Shown here in pieces: positions 7,034 through 15,926 of a stretch of DNA of 64,000 bases. The translations under genes and the position numbers were made by a program. This stretch comes from Fluviicola chungangensis (GTDB lineage: Bacteria > Bacteroidota > Bacteroidia > Flavobacteriales_D > Crocinitomicaceae): positions 124,001 to 188,000 of the forward strand of contig NZ_VLPL01000008.1 in NCBI RefSeq assembly GCF_007558725.1. Reading direction: 5' to 3'. Position 1 is the first letter of the stretch; each line of letters starts with the position of its first letter. The notes under the pieces are model-generated. The model ran no database searches and was not told the origin of the DNA. It saw only the letters and a program-made list of their open reading frames with translations.

Positions 7034-8752
7034 ATGAAGACAAAGAGTGAAACCACTATTCAAATAAACTTAACAGACTATCCTACAACTCAAAATGGTT
7101 TATCGGATTTCCGGAATCGAATTCGCCAATCTTTAGGAAAGACCCTATACGAATTCAAAACAATGAATGAATTAACTTTTGCCGTGTTAAAATTGATTCA
7201 TCCAATTTCAGATGACATTAAAGTTCTAAAGGATATTGAAAAAGGAAAGGTTGAAGTATTGAAATATTTCAAAATTTTGAAATCCCAGGAAAGCATTGTA
7301 ACAAATTCAATCCCGGGTATGAAACCAGCCAAGACTGTCGATAAAGACTTTAATTTCAACTTTTACATTTTGGGTTTAAGGCAAGTTCCTAATGTTGAAT
7401 TACAGGAACTAAAACCAAGCGTTGAAAACGATTTAATCTTAATCAATGAACTGATCCAAAAATATGAGGAACACCCGGACGTTAAACAATTCAAACGAGA
7501 TTGCCAGGTTTCAAAGAAAACAAGTATCCCTATTATTCAATTCTACTGGCGTTGTATTGATGCCAGACAGGAGATTTTGAATTATTATTTTGTTGGAATG
7601 TACGATTGGGCAAACAGGCTTTCCGCTCACTTTATGGAAAAGCATACCACGTTGTTTATGGTTACTACGATCGGTTATAGACCTTATGAATTCAATCAAT
7701 CATTATACAGCCATAATTTCGATTTTTGGAAAATTGATTGCTCAACCCACAGGCTTAAAAATTGTAACGAAATTTTTGCATACGAAATTCCCGCTTATAT
7801 TGAATTGTACAACGCAGATAAAAGGGCTTTTTACGACAAGTATTTTTCATTGCGAGATAAAGAAGACATAATTGCGGAGATAACCGAAAACATGGAAATT
7901 CTTTCCATCGAAAGGAAACGTATTTTCAAAGAGATGCTACAATACTTTGATCGTCAGGAGTGGTTAGCCTTTTATTCAATTGCTCTACCTCAAATCGAAG
8001 GTCTTTTCTCGGAAATGATTGAAGCTGAATCGCTCAACGATTCCAATTCATTGACTACTAGAGCGCGTTCATTAAGGTCTAGTGCATATATTGATTATCG
8101 TGCGCTTGATTACTTTGAATATGTTCTACCAGCACAACGAAACAAATTTGCCCATGGCGGGATTTTGGAAGACATTGAATTACTCGCCTTCGATCTTATC
8201 ACAGATCTGGAATGTGTATTGCTTCAGTTTATGGAAATGGAAAATCCATATATTAAAGCTGCACGCCTTGTAAGTTCGTCACAATTACAACTAGTAGACA
8301 TCTATTCCTTGGGTGAATTTTTCAAAATCATTTTGAACCTTTCACCAAATCACGAAAAGAAACTCATTGATAAAATCAAAGTTGTCAATGAGAAATTAAT
8401 AATTCCGAATGAAGAGAATTTCGATTATATGTTTCGATTACATAGTGCTAAATATGATTTTGGGAAAAAAGACTTTGATGATGAGCTGGAAAAGCAGGGT
8501 TTTAAAAAATTGGATGAAACAAATGATTTAATTAAGGCTTTGGGTAGGAAAGAAATTATTTTGGAATTCAAAGGGGAATTTTTAGGGTTCATTCTTGAAA
8601 CCGAATCGTTTTTAGAAATTTTAGAACTAACCCGTAAATACAGCAAAAAATATCTTGGTAACAATTTCGTTAAACGTGAATTAAAGAGTTATGGAGTGGA
8701 TGAAAAAAAGGCAATGCACAACATAAAGCAATTAAGTTTGTTTAAAGAGTAA
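7034..8752 (+). CDS. Unknown protein with HEPN-like RNKFAHG motif
   Basis: A 572-aa soluble protein of mostly helical character. Around residues 366-375 it contains QRNKFAHGG within a helical segment, which matches the R-x4-H-type signature of HEPN nuclease or HEPN-derived domains common in abortive-infection and toxin proteins. The remaining length shows no other motif I recognise. It is transcribed alone, divergently from the virion operon, and ends before a strong hairpin. On a phage it could exclude other phages or target host RNA; this is inference. Confidence 0.65.
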   Translation: MKTKSETTIQINLTDYPTTQNGLSDFRNRIRQSLGKTLYEFKTMNELTFAVLKLIHPISDDIKVLKDIEKGKVEVLKYFKILKSQESIVTNSIPGMKPAKTVDKDFNFNFYILGLRQVPNVELQELKPSVENDLILINELIQKYEEHPDVKQFKRDCQVSKKTSIPIIQFYWRCIDARQEILNYYFVGMYDWANRLSAHFMEKHTTLFMVTTIGYRPYEFNQSLYSHNFDFWKIDCSTHRLKNCNEIFAYEIPAYIELYNADKRAFYDKYFSLRDKEDIIAEITENMEILSIERKRIFKEMLQYFDRQEWLAFYSIALPQIEGLFSEMIEAESLNDSNSLTTRARSLRSSAYIDYRALDYFEYVLPAQRNKFAHGGILEDIELLAFDLITDLECVLLQFMEMENPYIKAARLVSSSQLQLVDIYSLGEFFKIILNLSPNHEKKLIDKIKVVNEKLIIPNEENFDYMFRLHSAKYDFGKKDFDDELEKQGFKKLDETNDLIKALGRKEIILEFKGEFLGFILETESFLEILELTRKYSKKYLGNNFVKRELKSYGVDEKKAMHNIKQLSLFKE

Positions 8753-8772
8753 TAAAAGATTAACTTAGTAAT

Positions 8773-8836
8773 GATTTAGGTGGTTAGGTTAGGTTGATTA
8801 GTGAAAGGAGTATAACGCCCGTTGTACTCCTTTCGC
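8773..8836. terminator. 17-bp box followed by bidirectional terminator hairpin
   Basis: The box GATTTAGGTGGTTAGGT (8773-8789) is followed 11 bases later by a 17-bp stem with two loop bases (8801-8817 with 8820-8836, containing AAAGGAGTA/TACTCCTTT and a few G-T pairs). It separates the convergent genes ending at 8752 and 8851. An exact inverted copy of the box next to a similar hairpin occurs at 17035-17088. Confidence 0.8.
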
Positions 8837-8850
8837 ATTTAATAATCCTT

Positions 8851-9741
8851 TCAGTCTAAGTAAATACGCTCGTTAAACCATAACTCATTTATTCTAACGG
8901 CAACTAAATTACTTGCCTTGGGACGGTTGTTTTCGGTGCAGTTCAACGTCATTTCCTTTCCGTTCAGCAACTTGAAAACTACTTTTGGGTAACTCTCAGT
9001 TCCGGTGCGTTCAACAACTTCCTTTATACTGCCAATTGTGAATTTTTTAGCGTAGGCGAATTTGCTTAGGATCTGGTTGTGGTATTCAACCAATTTTTCT
9101 TCTGAAAGTAATTTAGTTAATGAATCAGTAGAAGGTGTTTTAAGACAAGCCAATTTGATTAATTCGGAACTTGTCAATATCTCGTGATTTTTATTCTTTT
9201 TCTTATTGTTCTCAATTCGATATTCTACTAATTCATAGATTAGTTTGTAGTGTAATTTCTGAATTGGTGCAAGCCCATCGTAATCCAGTTCCGGAACACT
9301 TGCCTGAAATTTGGTACTACTACTTTTCTTTATTATTTCAATTTCCTGCAACAGCGATTTAAAGGCTATGGGGTCGTCTTTCTTAGTTATAAGGATGCCC
9401 ATTTCTACATTATTCTCTTGCGAGAATTTATAAAGATTCATAGAACATATAACGGCTTTCTGTTCATTGAGATAACATTTTGCATGAAGATTTTCCTTTT
9501 CCAAAATGGTGAGATTTTTAATGGTTTTCATCCATTCAAATTCAGTGTTCTTTAATTCGTCCTTACGGCAGATCAGCGTGAAATCTTTCACCTTCGTGTT
9601 ATCGCTAATCGTGACGATTTTATCTTTAAATGTTTGTGAAACCTGAATGTAAGGTGATATTAAAACGATACTTTTTTGTGCTCCTTTTATTAGTTGTGAA
9701 ATCTCACTTGATATTGATTGTGTATCCAGGAATACTGCCAT
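8851..9741 (-). CDS. Phospholipase D-like nuclease domain protein
   Basis: A 296-aa protein whose first 150 residues have the PLD-like fold pattern: SIVLISPYIQVS near the N terminus and LHAKCYLNEQKAVICSMNL at about residues 100-118, matching HxK-x4-D-x6-(G)SxN with Glu in place of the Asp. There is a single HKD-type motif, as in Nuc/BfiI-like nucleases that dimerise. The C-terminal 130 residues contain a possible winged helix and a small beta domain. It may be a DNA-targeting accessory or defence enzyme. It is transcribed leftward alone. Confidence 0.65.
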   Translation of the reverse strand: MAVFLDTQSISSEISQLIKGAQKSIVLISPYIQVSQTFKDKIVTISDNTKVKDFTLICRKDELKNTEFEWMKTIKNLTILEKENLHAKCYLNEQKAVICSMNLYKFSQENNVEMGILITKKDDPIAFKSLLQEIEIIKKSSSTKFQASVPELDYDGLAPIQKLHYKLIYELVEYRIENNKKKNKNHEILTSSELIKLACLKTPSTDSLTKLLSEEKLVEYHNQILSKFAYAKKFTIGSIKEVVERTGTESYPKVVFKLLNGKEMTLNCTENNRPKASNLVAVRINELWFNERIYLD

Positions 9742-10248
9742 AGAATAGTTAATTGAAGATTCTCAAAAATAATGGTTCTTGTGAGAAGCCTATTTCGTTC
9801 CGTTAAATTAAGTAGGATTCATTTCGATGAAATCAACTTATCAACTTATCGAATCCAACTTTTACAACTGGCAATTAACTATTTCCAACTACCAAATGAT
9901 TACTGTTTTGTTCCAAGTTAGATTTAAGTAAGGTTCATTTCGACGAATTCAACTTTTCAATTTGCTGAATTTAACTTTGTCAACTACCATTCAACTAATT
10001 TCAACGACGAACCGAATAAAATCCTTTGAATACCTACTGTTTATGAAGAAATGTTAATTAGCAGAAAAATTTTTGATCCGATGTAACAATTTGAAAATTG
10101 ATACGTTGGAAATAGTATCCTACGCGGGCAAAATTTGTTCGCACCCCTAAATAAACGGGCTTCCAAACGCCCCGATTCAAGGTGTCGCTGATTTATTAAT
10201 TAAATATTTCAACGATGCAAAAAGACATCATGAAACGAAAACCATTCT
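9742..10248. repeat. Iteron-like AT-rich gap with repeated CAACT boxes
   Basis: This 507-bp gap contains two degenerate copies, about 116 bp apart (from 9818 and from 9934), of a unit starting TAAGTA(G/A)G(A/G)TTCATTTCGA. Each is followed by several CAACT boxes (five in the first, three in the second, with TAACT variants). Such phased short repeats next to a large uncharacterised gene are typical of replication origins or of a partition site. A GC-richer segment (10119-10190) follows. No gene is seen. Confidence 0.55.
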
Positions 10249-12186
10249 TTGGAATGGAAACCGTATCGAACAGCGGAAGTTGTATCGGTCGGAGATTTGG
10301 TTCTGTATTGGACGGATTCCAAAAAGGCGGAGTTATTAACCTTAACCGTCATGGCAACCGACAATAAGAGGCTAACTCTTGAAGAAAACCTTGCAACATT
10401 CAATGAAGAGTTAGTAAGCAATGTAAATAGGCTTGCATCTTTCATTCGCTCGTATGAGGGTGGAAAATGGGGGGCAGCACAAGCGAAAGCATCGCTGTTA
10501 CTTCGTGAAAAGAAAGCTATTGATTACATTGAATCTGTTCGAAAGGCAGTTGCAGAAGGAGTTGAATCGAAAATTTCAGAAGGACCGGAAAATCGTGTAA
10601 AACCTGTTGATGTATTAGCTTTAAAAAGAGAACGAACGATCTACGAGAAAAATTTCGATAGGCTTATGGCCATTGCGCCAGGACTCGATGAAAAGCTAAT
10701 AAAATACAAGTCTGGCGACGAAATTTACGGTAAGTCTGTAAGCCGTGGTTACATGGATCTCAACTTTGAATTGCTCTTTAAAGATAAAGGCGGTTTTCAC
10801 TTTGCAATGTCACATTATTACAAAGAAAATGGAGACATGATTGCTGATCCGGATATGGAAATCCTGATCAACATGGAACACAGAACCATTGAAGCATTGC
10901 ACTTTCAGGATCGTTTCCATTACGAAGAAGTCTACGACGACAAAATTAGCCGGAAGCGTGTCGATAAAAAGGAACAGGAGAGCCAAAACAGCTTTCTTGG
11001 GGAGTGGCTCAAAAATTTGAAAAGGCAAGACCACAAAATCGAATGGGAAGACGACGAACCCGAAGAAGTTCCAACAAGTTTTATTGAGGATAAATACCAA
11101 AAAAATAAAATCAAAAAGGCGGAGGAAAAAAAGGAAGAACCAACAAAATCCGAATCGAAAGAAGACGAAATCAAGGAAGAAGCCAAAATTGTTTCTTTAC
11201 CCAAAGGAGACCATGAAAGAACAAGAGCAGGGTTAAGAAAATTCATTGCCATCGTTGCCCATCAGGAAATCGGATCGCATGTGAAAAATCCGGATGATTT
11301 AAACGAGCGTGTTAAGCACATCTTAGATCATCAAGGCGCATCCGATTACCTTGTAAACGCTTGGGATGAGTTGCTAAATGAAAGTCACCAAAGGTTAAAA
11401 GAACTCAACTTTTACAGGCTGACGGTATTTGCTCCCGACATTTTTGATTTGTTGAAAGATTCAGGTGAAAAGCTTCGAATTGTATCAGAGAATACTAAAG
11501 AAGCTTTCAGCATTGAACTTGGAGATAATCGAAAAGAAAATGCAAAGGTGTTAGCCGTTTATCAACTTCAGGGATCAGAAAATATACCAACGCTTCTTTT
11601 AAAGATAAATGAGCAAAAACATCTGTTAACGGTTGATCTTTCTTTTAACTCGTTTATGGACATCGAAACGTTCAATTCGGATGATGATGAAATTTCGAAT
11701 ATCGAACCTTACAGGGCATCTGTTGGATTGGAGAAATGGTTAAAGTTCCTAAAGAAAAACAAGTATCGGGTAATTGGAACTAATCTAAAAGCTGAAAAAG
11801 GTGGTTCAAAAAGTGAGTTGCCTGTAACAGCGGAGGAACCAATCATTGAGTTTCAGCCTACCGAAGCGGAATCAACTGAACCGGATGAAGAGCCAGACAA
11901 TAACTATATCAATGCAAACATTCCTGATTTCGAACCTGGACAAGTGAAACTGACAGAAACCCATCTAAAATATGGGGTAACTCAGGAAATGATTGATTAC
12001 ATCAACAAAAACAAAACCAATGCCGTAGTTATTCCTAGAAAAACGGCAATGATCTACAACACAAAAGACAAGAAAGCGGATCTAGCGAAACAAGCTCAAA
12101 TGCCCGGATTCAGATTATCCAAATATGGCAAATTCTATTACGAGGGCAGAAGCAACAGATCAGACAGAACCCGCGACGGATATTGA
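10249..12186 (+). CDS. Large acidic/basic phage protein, possible DUF6908-like segment
   Basis: A 645-aa protein whose frame has no ATG before residue 30; the first usable start is TTG at 10249. The stretch NGDMIADPDMEILINMEHR to about HFQDRFHYEEVYDD (about residues 195-230) resembles a small beta domain found in mobile-element proteins (DUF6908-like, tentative). A highly charged Glu/Lys linker (about 250-320) divides the protein, and the C-terminal third is acidic then basic. A competing 50-aa frame from ATG 10215 overlaps the start, so a frameshift or sequencing error at 10240-10260 is possible. The role is unknown; replication or DNA binding is a guess from the iteron-like repeats upstream. 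Confidence 0.65.
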   Translation: MEWKPYRTAEVVSVGDLVLYWTDSKKAELLTLTVMATDNKRLTLEENLATFNEELVSNVNRLASFIRSYEGGKWGAAQAKASLLLREKKAIDYIESVRKAVAEGVESKISEGPENRVKPVDVLALKRERTIYEKNFDRLMAIAPGLDEKLIKYKSGDEIYGKSVSRGYMDLNFELLFKDKGGFHFAMSHYYKENGDMIADPDMEILINMEHRTIEALHFQDRFHYEEVYDDKISRKRVDKKEQESQNSFLGEWLKNLKRQDHKIEWEDDEPEEVPTSFIEDKYQKNKIKKAEEKKEEPTKSESKEDEIKEEAKIVSLPKGDHERTRAGLRKFIAIVAHQEIGSHVKNPDDLNERVKHILDHQGASDYLVNAWDELLNESHQRLKELNFYRLTVFAPDIFDLLKDSGEKLRIVSENTKEAFSIELGDNRKENAKVLAVYQLQGSENIPTLLLKINEQKHLLTVDLSFNSFMDIETFNSDDDEISNIEPYRASVGLEKWLKFLKKNKYRVIGTNLKAEKGGSKSELPVTAEEPIIEFQPTEAESTEPDEEPDNNYINANIPDFEPGQVKLTETHLKYGVTQEMIDYINKNKTNAVVIPRKTAMIYNTKDKKADLAKQAQMPGFRLSKYGKFYYEGRSNRSDRTRDGY

Positions 12187-12201
12187 TAAAAACCTAGCAA
12201 A

Positions 12202-12531
12202 ATGGAATCCGAAAAATCGTCACAATGGTATATCGCGGACGATATGCCACATAAAGAATTCATGGAGGAAAACGGGCTTGATCCGAAAGACTTTAGCGAT
12301 TCATTACGTGAAAAACTGTCCTTGTTCGATGTCGAGTTTGCAACGGCATTGAACGACGGAATTGTTACAGAGGAAGAATATACTTCATTGCATTCCTTTT
12401 CATCTGAATTAGAAAGGCTCATTCGTAAAGAGTGGGAAGCAAAAAAGGAGAGTTCTCAAACGGGTGCGGTGGTTGCCGTACTGATAGGATTAGGCGCAAT
12501 TATAGGACTTGGAAAAATTTTTAAATCATGA
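12202..12531 (+). CDS. Small tail-anchored protein
   Basis: A 109-aa protein with an acidic helical domain (residues 1-80) and a glycine-rich membrane helix at about 84-105 (AVVAVLIGLGAIIGLGKIF). It follows the large gene by 15 bases and overlaps the next start as ATGA. It extends the membrane-protein theme of the leftward operon into the rightward one. No family recognised. Confidence 0.65.
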   Translation: MESEKSSQWYIADDMPHKEFMEENGLDPKDFSDSLREKLSLFDVEFATALNDGIVTEEEYTSLHSFSSELERLIRKEWEAKKESSQTGAVVAVLIGLGAIIGLGKIFKS

Positions 12532-13013
12532 ATATTCCTCAAAATTTCAACGCGCAAACCAAAGAGTTTGCACAGGTATTCACAAAGTTCTGTTTGCTGT
12601 TTGCCAAATTCGGTGCGAAGAACATGAACGATTATTTAGACAGTATTCCGGTACGGATGGGTAAAACGAACGGCAGACATACGGGAGCGTATATAGTTAA
12701 TAAGGTTTTGGAAGAATTTAAAGACCCCGAAAACGGGGTCTCTAAATACGATCTGTACACCTCAAAAGAAAGACGGCAGGAACTGTCCGAAGCACGAATG
12801 CTTGTCTGCGTATTCGCTCACAAGTATTTGGAAATAGACAACGGAGAAATTTCAGCGATGTTTTCTAAAAAACGTGATTTTGCCAAACGTGCAATTTCTG
12901 ATTTTGGAAAACTCAATGAATCCATTCCTGCGCACCGCAAATTATTAACTAAGTACAAGAAAATTGACACGCTCGTGAACGCTTATGTCAATTTCACTCC
13001 TAAATCAAAATAG
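12528..13013 (+). CDS. Unknown helical protein, possible DNA-binding
   Basis: A 161-aa, mostly helical, basic protein without membrane segments. The C-terminal region (SEARMLVCVFAHKYLEI, then ISAMFSKKRDFAKRAISDF) has the helix-turn-helix cadence seen in DnaA domain IV-like or related DNA-binding modules, but this is weak. Located in the same operon as the packaging ATPase. Confidence 0.6.
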   Translation: MNIPQNFNAQTKEFAQVFTKFCLLFAKFGAKNMNDYLDSIPVRMGKTNGRHTGAYIVNKVLEEFKDPENGVSKYDLYTSKERRQELSEARMLVCVFAHKYLEIDNGEISAMFSKKRDFAKRAISDFGKLNESIPAHRKLLTKYKKIDTLVNAYVNFTPKSK

Positions 13014-13015
13014 TC

Positions 13016-13939
13016 ATGGACTTTTATAAACGCGCAAGTGTCGGAAGACCTAGCGCAGACGAACAAATGATGATCGACGCTATAAAAAGCCTGATCGAGC
13101 AAAAACAAATACCTCCTGAACGCATTCCAGATTGTCATTCACTTGATGAATTGGTTGAGTTAAAACAGTTCCTGGAATCTTACGAACCCGAAACGGATTT
13201 TTCCGAAGAATTCGAGGACGAACCTTCTTTTGAAGAGCAAGGCACAGACGAAGAATTGGAACCGAGTTTTGAAACTGGACCGACTGCCATTGATGAACCC
13301 GATTCGGATATTCCTGCTGAACGGTTTGAAGACAATCCTGATATGTTCATTTCGGACAATTACAGCCCTTTCGCTGAACCGATCATCGAACGTTCCTATA
13401 ATCAGGCTGGGGGAGGTTCAACCGCTCCGATAATGGAGGATGAAGAACCGTTGGACTTGGAAGTAGCTAAAGGCAACCCGCTTTCAGATCTTCCACCACA
13501 TACTAAACGGAGAGCTGCCGAACAAACAGCCGACACACTTTTGAAAGGTTATGCGCAATTTGCCCCGATCCCGTTCAAATGGATGTCAAAATTCCCGGAA
13601 AGCAAAATTGAAAAGATGGCTTTCAATGGTGAAATTGATTTGTCTATTGAAGTTTCGGAAGGGGTCACGTTTGACGACTACATGAAGCAGACAAATGAGC
13701 AGTTGGATGAAATTTTTGAAGTTGACACCGATACGTTGAGCGACATTCGCGAACCGCTCATTGAAGTGTTAATGGAACAGAATATGGAGCTAACTCCCAC
13801 ACAGCGTTTGATCGCAGCAGTTCTAAGCCATCTAATGCAAATGTTCACCGTAGCGTTCAAACTTCGTCAGCAGAATAACCGCATATTGGCGTATCAAAAA
13901 CACCTCACTTATTTGTCACAAGGCGCAAAGGTCGCGTAA
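13016..13939 (+). CDS. Acidic phage protein upstream of packaging ATPase
   Basis: A 307-aa protein with a very acidic, Pro-containing and probably disordered segment (about residues 50-150) and a helical C-terminal half that ends with a long helix (TQRLIAAVLSHLMQMFTVAFKLRQQ). The start codon lies two bases after the upstream stop. It resembles neither a known capsid nor a scaffold by sequence; an acidic scaffold or ATPase partner would suit its place in the operon. Confidence 0.6.
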   Translation: MDFYKRASVGRPSADEQMMIDAIKSLIEQKQIPPERIPDCHSLDELVELKQFLESYEPETDFSEEFEDEPSFEEQGTDEELEPSFETGPTAIDEPDSDIPAERFEDNPDMFISDNYSPFAEPIIERSYNQAGGGSTAPIMEDEEPLDLEVAKGNPLSDLPPHTKRRAAEQTADTLLKGYAQFAPIPFKWMSKFPESKIEKMAFNGEIDLSIEVSEGVTFDDYMKQTNEQLDEIFEVDTDTLSDIREPLIEVLMEQNMELTPTQRLIAAVLSHLMQMFTVAFKLRQQNNRILAYQKHLTYLSQGAKVA

Positions 13940-13974
13940 ACAAGCGACCGTGAATTTTCCTAAATCAATCTCCA

Positions 13975-14835
13975 ATGTCACACAAATGGAGAGAAGCAAA
14001 ATTAATCATGGTGGCAGGGCGAAAGGGTGTCGGAAAAACGTTTCAAACACTTTGCCAAATCGCAGATTATTTAAGAAGCACAGCCACCAAGCAAGGGCGA
14101 AAAGTCTTGATTTTTGACGTAAACAATGAATTCGGAAATGTTCGGGAAGATCACGGAAATGCGAAATTCCCGAACATTGGATTGATCAAACTTTCGCAAG
14201 TTCCAGCATTCGCAAAAATTACCCGCCCCTTTGCAAAAAGGGTTTCTATTTTCAAAGATAATGGGGAACGAATGACGCTTTCTGAAATGGCACAAGCATT
14301 AGGCTACATTTTGGAACATTACCGGAATGGATTGTTACTAATAGAAGACATCAGTAAGTATATCACCGATTCGCTTCCTGGCGATTTAATCGGTGCAATA
14401 TGTACCCAACGACATGTTTCCGTTGACGTAGTAATACACGTTCAGACAGTCGGAAAATTGTTTCATCCAAAACTTTGGGGGAACTGCAACGAAATCCGGT
14501 TGCACAGAACCGACGATACCGTTGAAAGACATAAGAATAAGATTAGTGGGAACTTGGAACACTTGCTAATTATGGAAAGTCTAATTGAACTCAAATTTAA
14601 AGCGGGAGATCAACGTTTCTGCTGTTACCTGAACAAAGACACGGGGAAGATCCGGGGCAGGTTCACAATGAACGATTTCAAACAAGCTGTTGAATCTTAC
14701 CTTTCATCTAATTATCAACGTATTTTAAAACCCCTGTTAGATAAACGGCATATTTACACGGGTGAACGTATGTACAAGAATCAAAAGGAAGCCGTAGACG
14801 AGTATTTAAGGTATATGATAAGTGAGTATTTATAA
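13975..14835 (+). CDS. FtsK/HerA-type P-loop ATPase, probable genome packaging
   Basis: The 286-aa ATPase has Walker A GRKGVGKT at residues 15-22, a strand VLIFDVNNEF at 44-53 (the acidic hhhD-x-x-x-E motif typical of the HerA/FtsK class), Walker B GLLLIEDIS at about 118-126, and a VVIHVQTVGK sensor strand ending in Gln. The core size and motif spacing fit A32/P9-like packaging ATPases of membrane-containing and jelly-roll viruses, which pump DNA into the capsid. No membrane helix is present, which argues against a Zot-type filamentous phage protein. It ends its operon at a strong terminator. Confidence 0.72.
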   Translation: MSHKWREAKLIMVAGRKGVGKTFQTLCQIADYLRSTATKQGRKVLIFDVNNEFGNVREDHGNAKFPNIGLIKLSQVPAFAKITRPFAKRVSIFKDNGERMTLSEMAQALGYILEHYRNGLLLIEDISKYITDSLPGDLIGAICTQRHVSVDVVIHVQTVGKLFHPKLWGNCNEIRLHRTDDTVERHKNKISGNLEHLLIMESLIELKFKAGDQRFCCYLNKDTGKIRGRFTMNDFKQAVESYLSSNYQRILKPLLDKRHIYTGERMYKNQKEAVDEYLRYMISEYL

Positions 14836-14857
14836 GGGGCTTTAAGCCCCTTTTTTA
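14834..14857 (+). terminator. Intrinsic terminator after packaging ATPase
   Basis: GGGGC and GCCCC form a stem around a TTTAA loop, followed by six T residues, starting at the ATPase stop codon. Confidence 0.9.
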
Positions 14858-14883
14858 ATTATATTAGACATTAATTTTTTGAA

Positions 14884-15906
14884 ATGGCAGACGCTGAAGA
14901 TAGATACACCGTTCAAGACATGATTCGAATAATGGACGAAGTAAAAAAGAATCCTGAGGGTCATAAATACCCTTCGGAATTAATTGAACGTTTTAGAAAG
15001 TATGAAGAGAAATTGAATGCGATTCCAATTTCTCCTGCGTTTGCAATGGCAGGGGGAATTAATCGTGCTATTGAGCAAATGTACCGAAGAAATCCATTTG
15101 TGGAAATTTCCCAAAATTCTCCCCATGCAAAATGGGCAAGACAGATTGATTATATTGATTCAATGTTTCGAACCAACTCTATTTTTGAAAAGGTCTTTGC
15201 AGAATCAGCATGGGCTAAACACGCAAGACAAATAGATGAGATCGCAAAGAATATTCCTATTGCGATGGGGGCTTTTTACGAGAGTTTAAGCCTATTATCT
15301 GAACAAGGTTGGTATGTAAGTCCAAGACCATTTGACGATATTTCGATCAACAAGATACCTTACTATTTGAAGGCTGAAAACGCAATTGAATTTGAAGAAA
15401 TGATCGTTGACGAAATAGAAAAGGCGCTACCTGAGTTGATCAGTGATTGCCAAGAAAGTTTTCCGAATCGCGCCGATATTTTTGATGAAATTCACAGATT
15501 GTATAAGAATAGTTTTTTCCGATCTGTCGTTACTATGTGTTATACACAAGCCGATGGCATCTCAAACGACATTTTCCAAGTTGGTTTTTTCGATAAGGAC
15601 AGGAATGAAGAGTATAAGTTAAAAAGTTATCTCAGACTACGACAATTGAATTTTAACTACTCACCGGGTATTATAAAGCAGTTGGATATTCCCACTAACG
15701 AGATTACAGCTAACTCGCAAAGTGGACACCTACAAGAGACAGAAAAAAAAGCTAGATCTTTCAATAGGCATTTGGTCCTGCATGGTCATTCACTGGAGTA
15801 TGGAACCAAGTTGAACGCTATACGTGCAATTTGTGTACTGGATTTTCTGCAATATCTCACAAAAGCTGTTGATATAACAGAAATTTCGCCTAATATCACT
15901 TCGTAA
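14884..15906 (+). CDS. HEPN-like protein, possible abortive-infection type
   Basis: A 340-aa helical protein. Near the C terminus (about residues 292-320) the segment NRHLVLHGHSLEYGTKLNAI matches the R-x4-H-G HEPN-type signature followed by a Y-x4-N helix that is common in a large family of phage-defence and uncharacterised bacterial proteins. The N-terminal half has two related-looking PHAKWARQIDYID/AWAKHARQIDEIA stretches (about residues 80-92 and 112-124), an internal short repeat. It starts 27 bases after a terminator and so has its own promoter. A defence or superinfection-exclusion function is inferred. Confidence 0.65.
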   Translation: MADAEDRYTVQDMIRIMDEVKKNPEGHKYPSELIERFRKYEEKLNAIPISPAFAMAGGINRAIEQMYRRNPFVEISQNSPHAKWARQIDYIDSMFRTNSIFEKVFAESAWAKHARQIDEIAKNIPIAMGAFYESLSLLSEQGWYVSPRPFDDISINKIPYYLKAENAIEFEEMIVDEIEKALPELISDCQESFPNRADIFDEIHRLYKNSFFRSVVTMCYTQADGISNDIFQVGFFDKDRNEEYKLKSYLRLRQLNFNYSPGIIKQLDIPTNEITANSQSGHLQETEKKARSFNRHLVLHGHSLEYGTKLNAIRAICVLDFLQYLTKAVDITEISPNITS

Positions 15907-15923
15907 AGAATTAGGCGAAATTT
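15881..15923. terminator. Bidirectional terminator between convergent genes
   Basis: A 14-bp perfect inverted repeat (AAATTTCGCCTAAT and its complement) with a 15-nt loop spans the last codons and stop of the gene ending at 15906. It lies four bases from the end of the opposing gene at 15927. Confidence 0.8.
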
Positions 15924-15926
15924 AAA

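Noticed and set aside
10215-10367. 50-codon ATG frame before the 645-aa gene
   Set aside because: Overlaps the larger frame out of phase and reads as low-quality protein after the first 13 residues; kept only as evidence for a possible frameshift.
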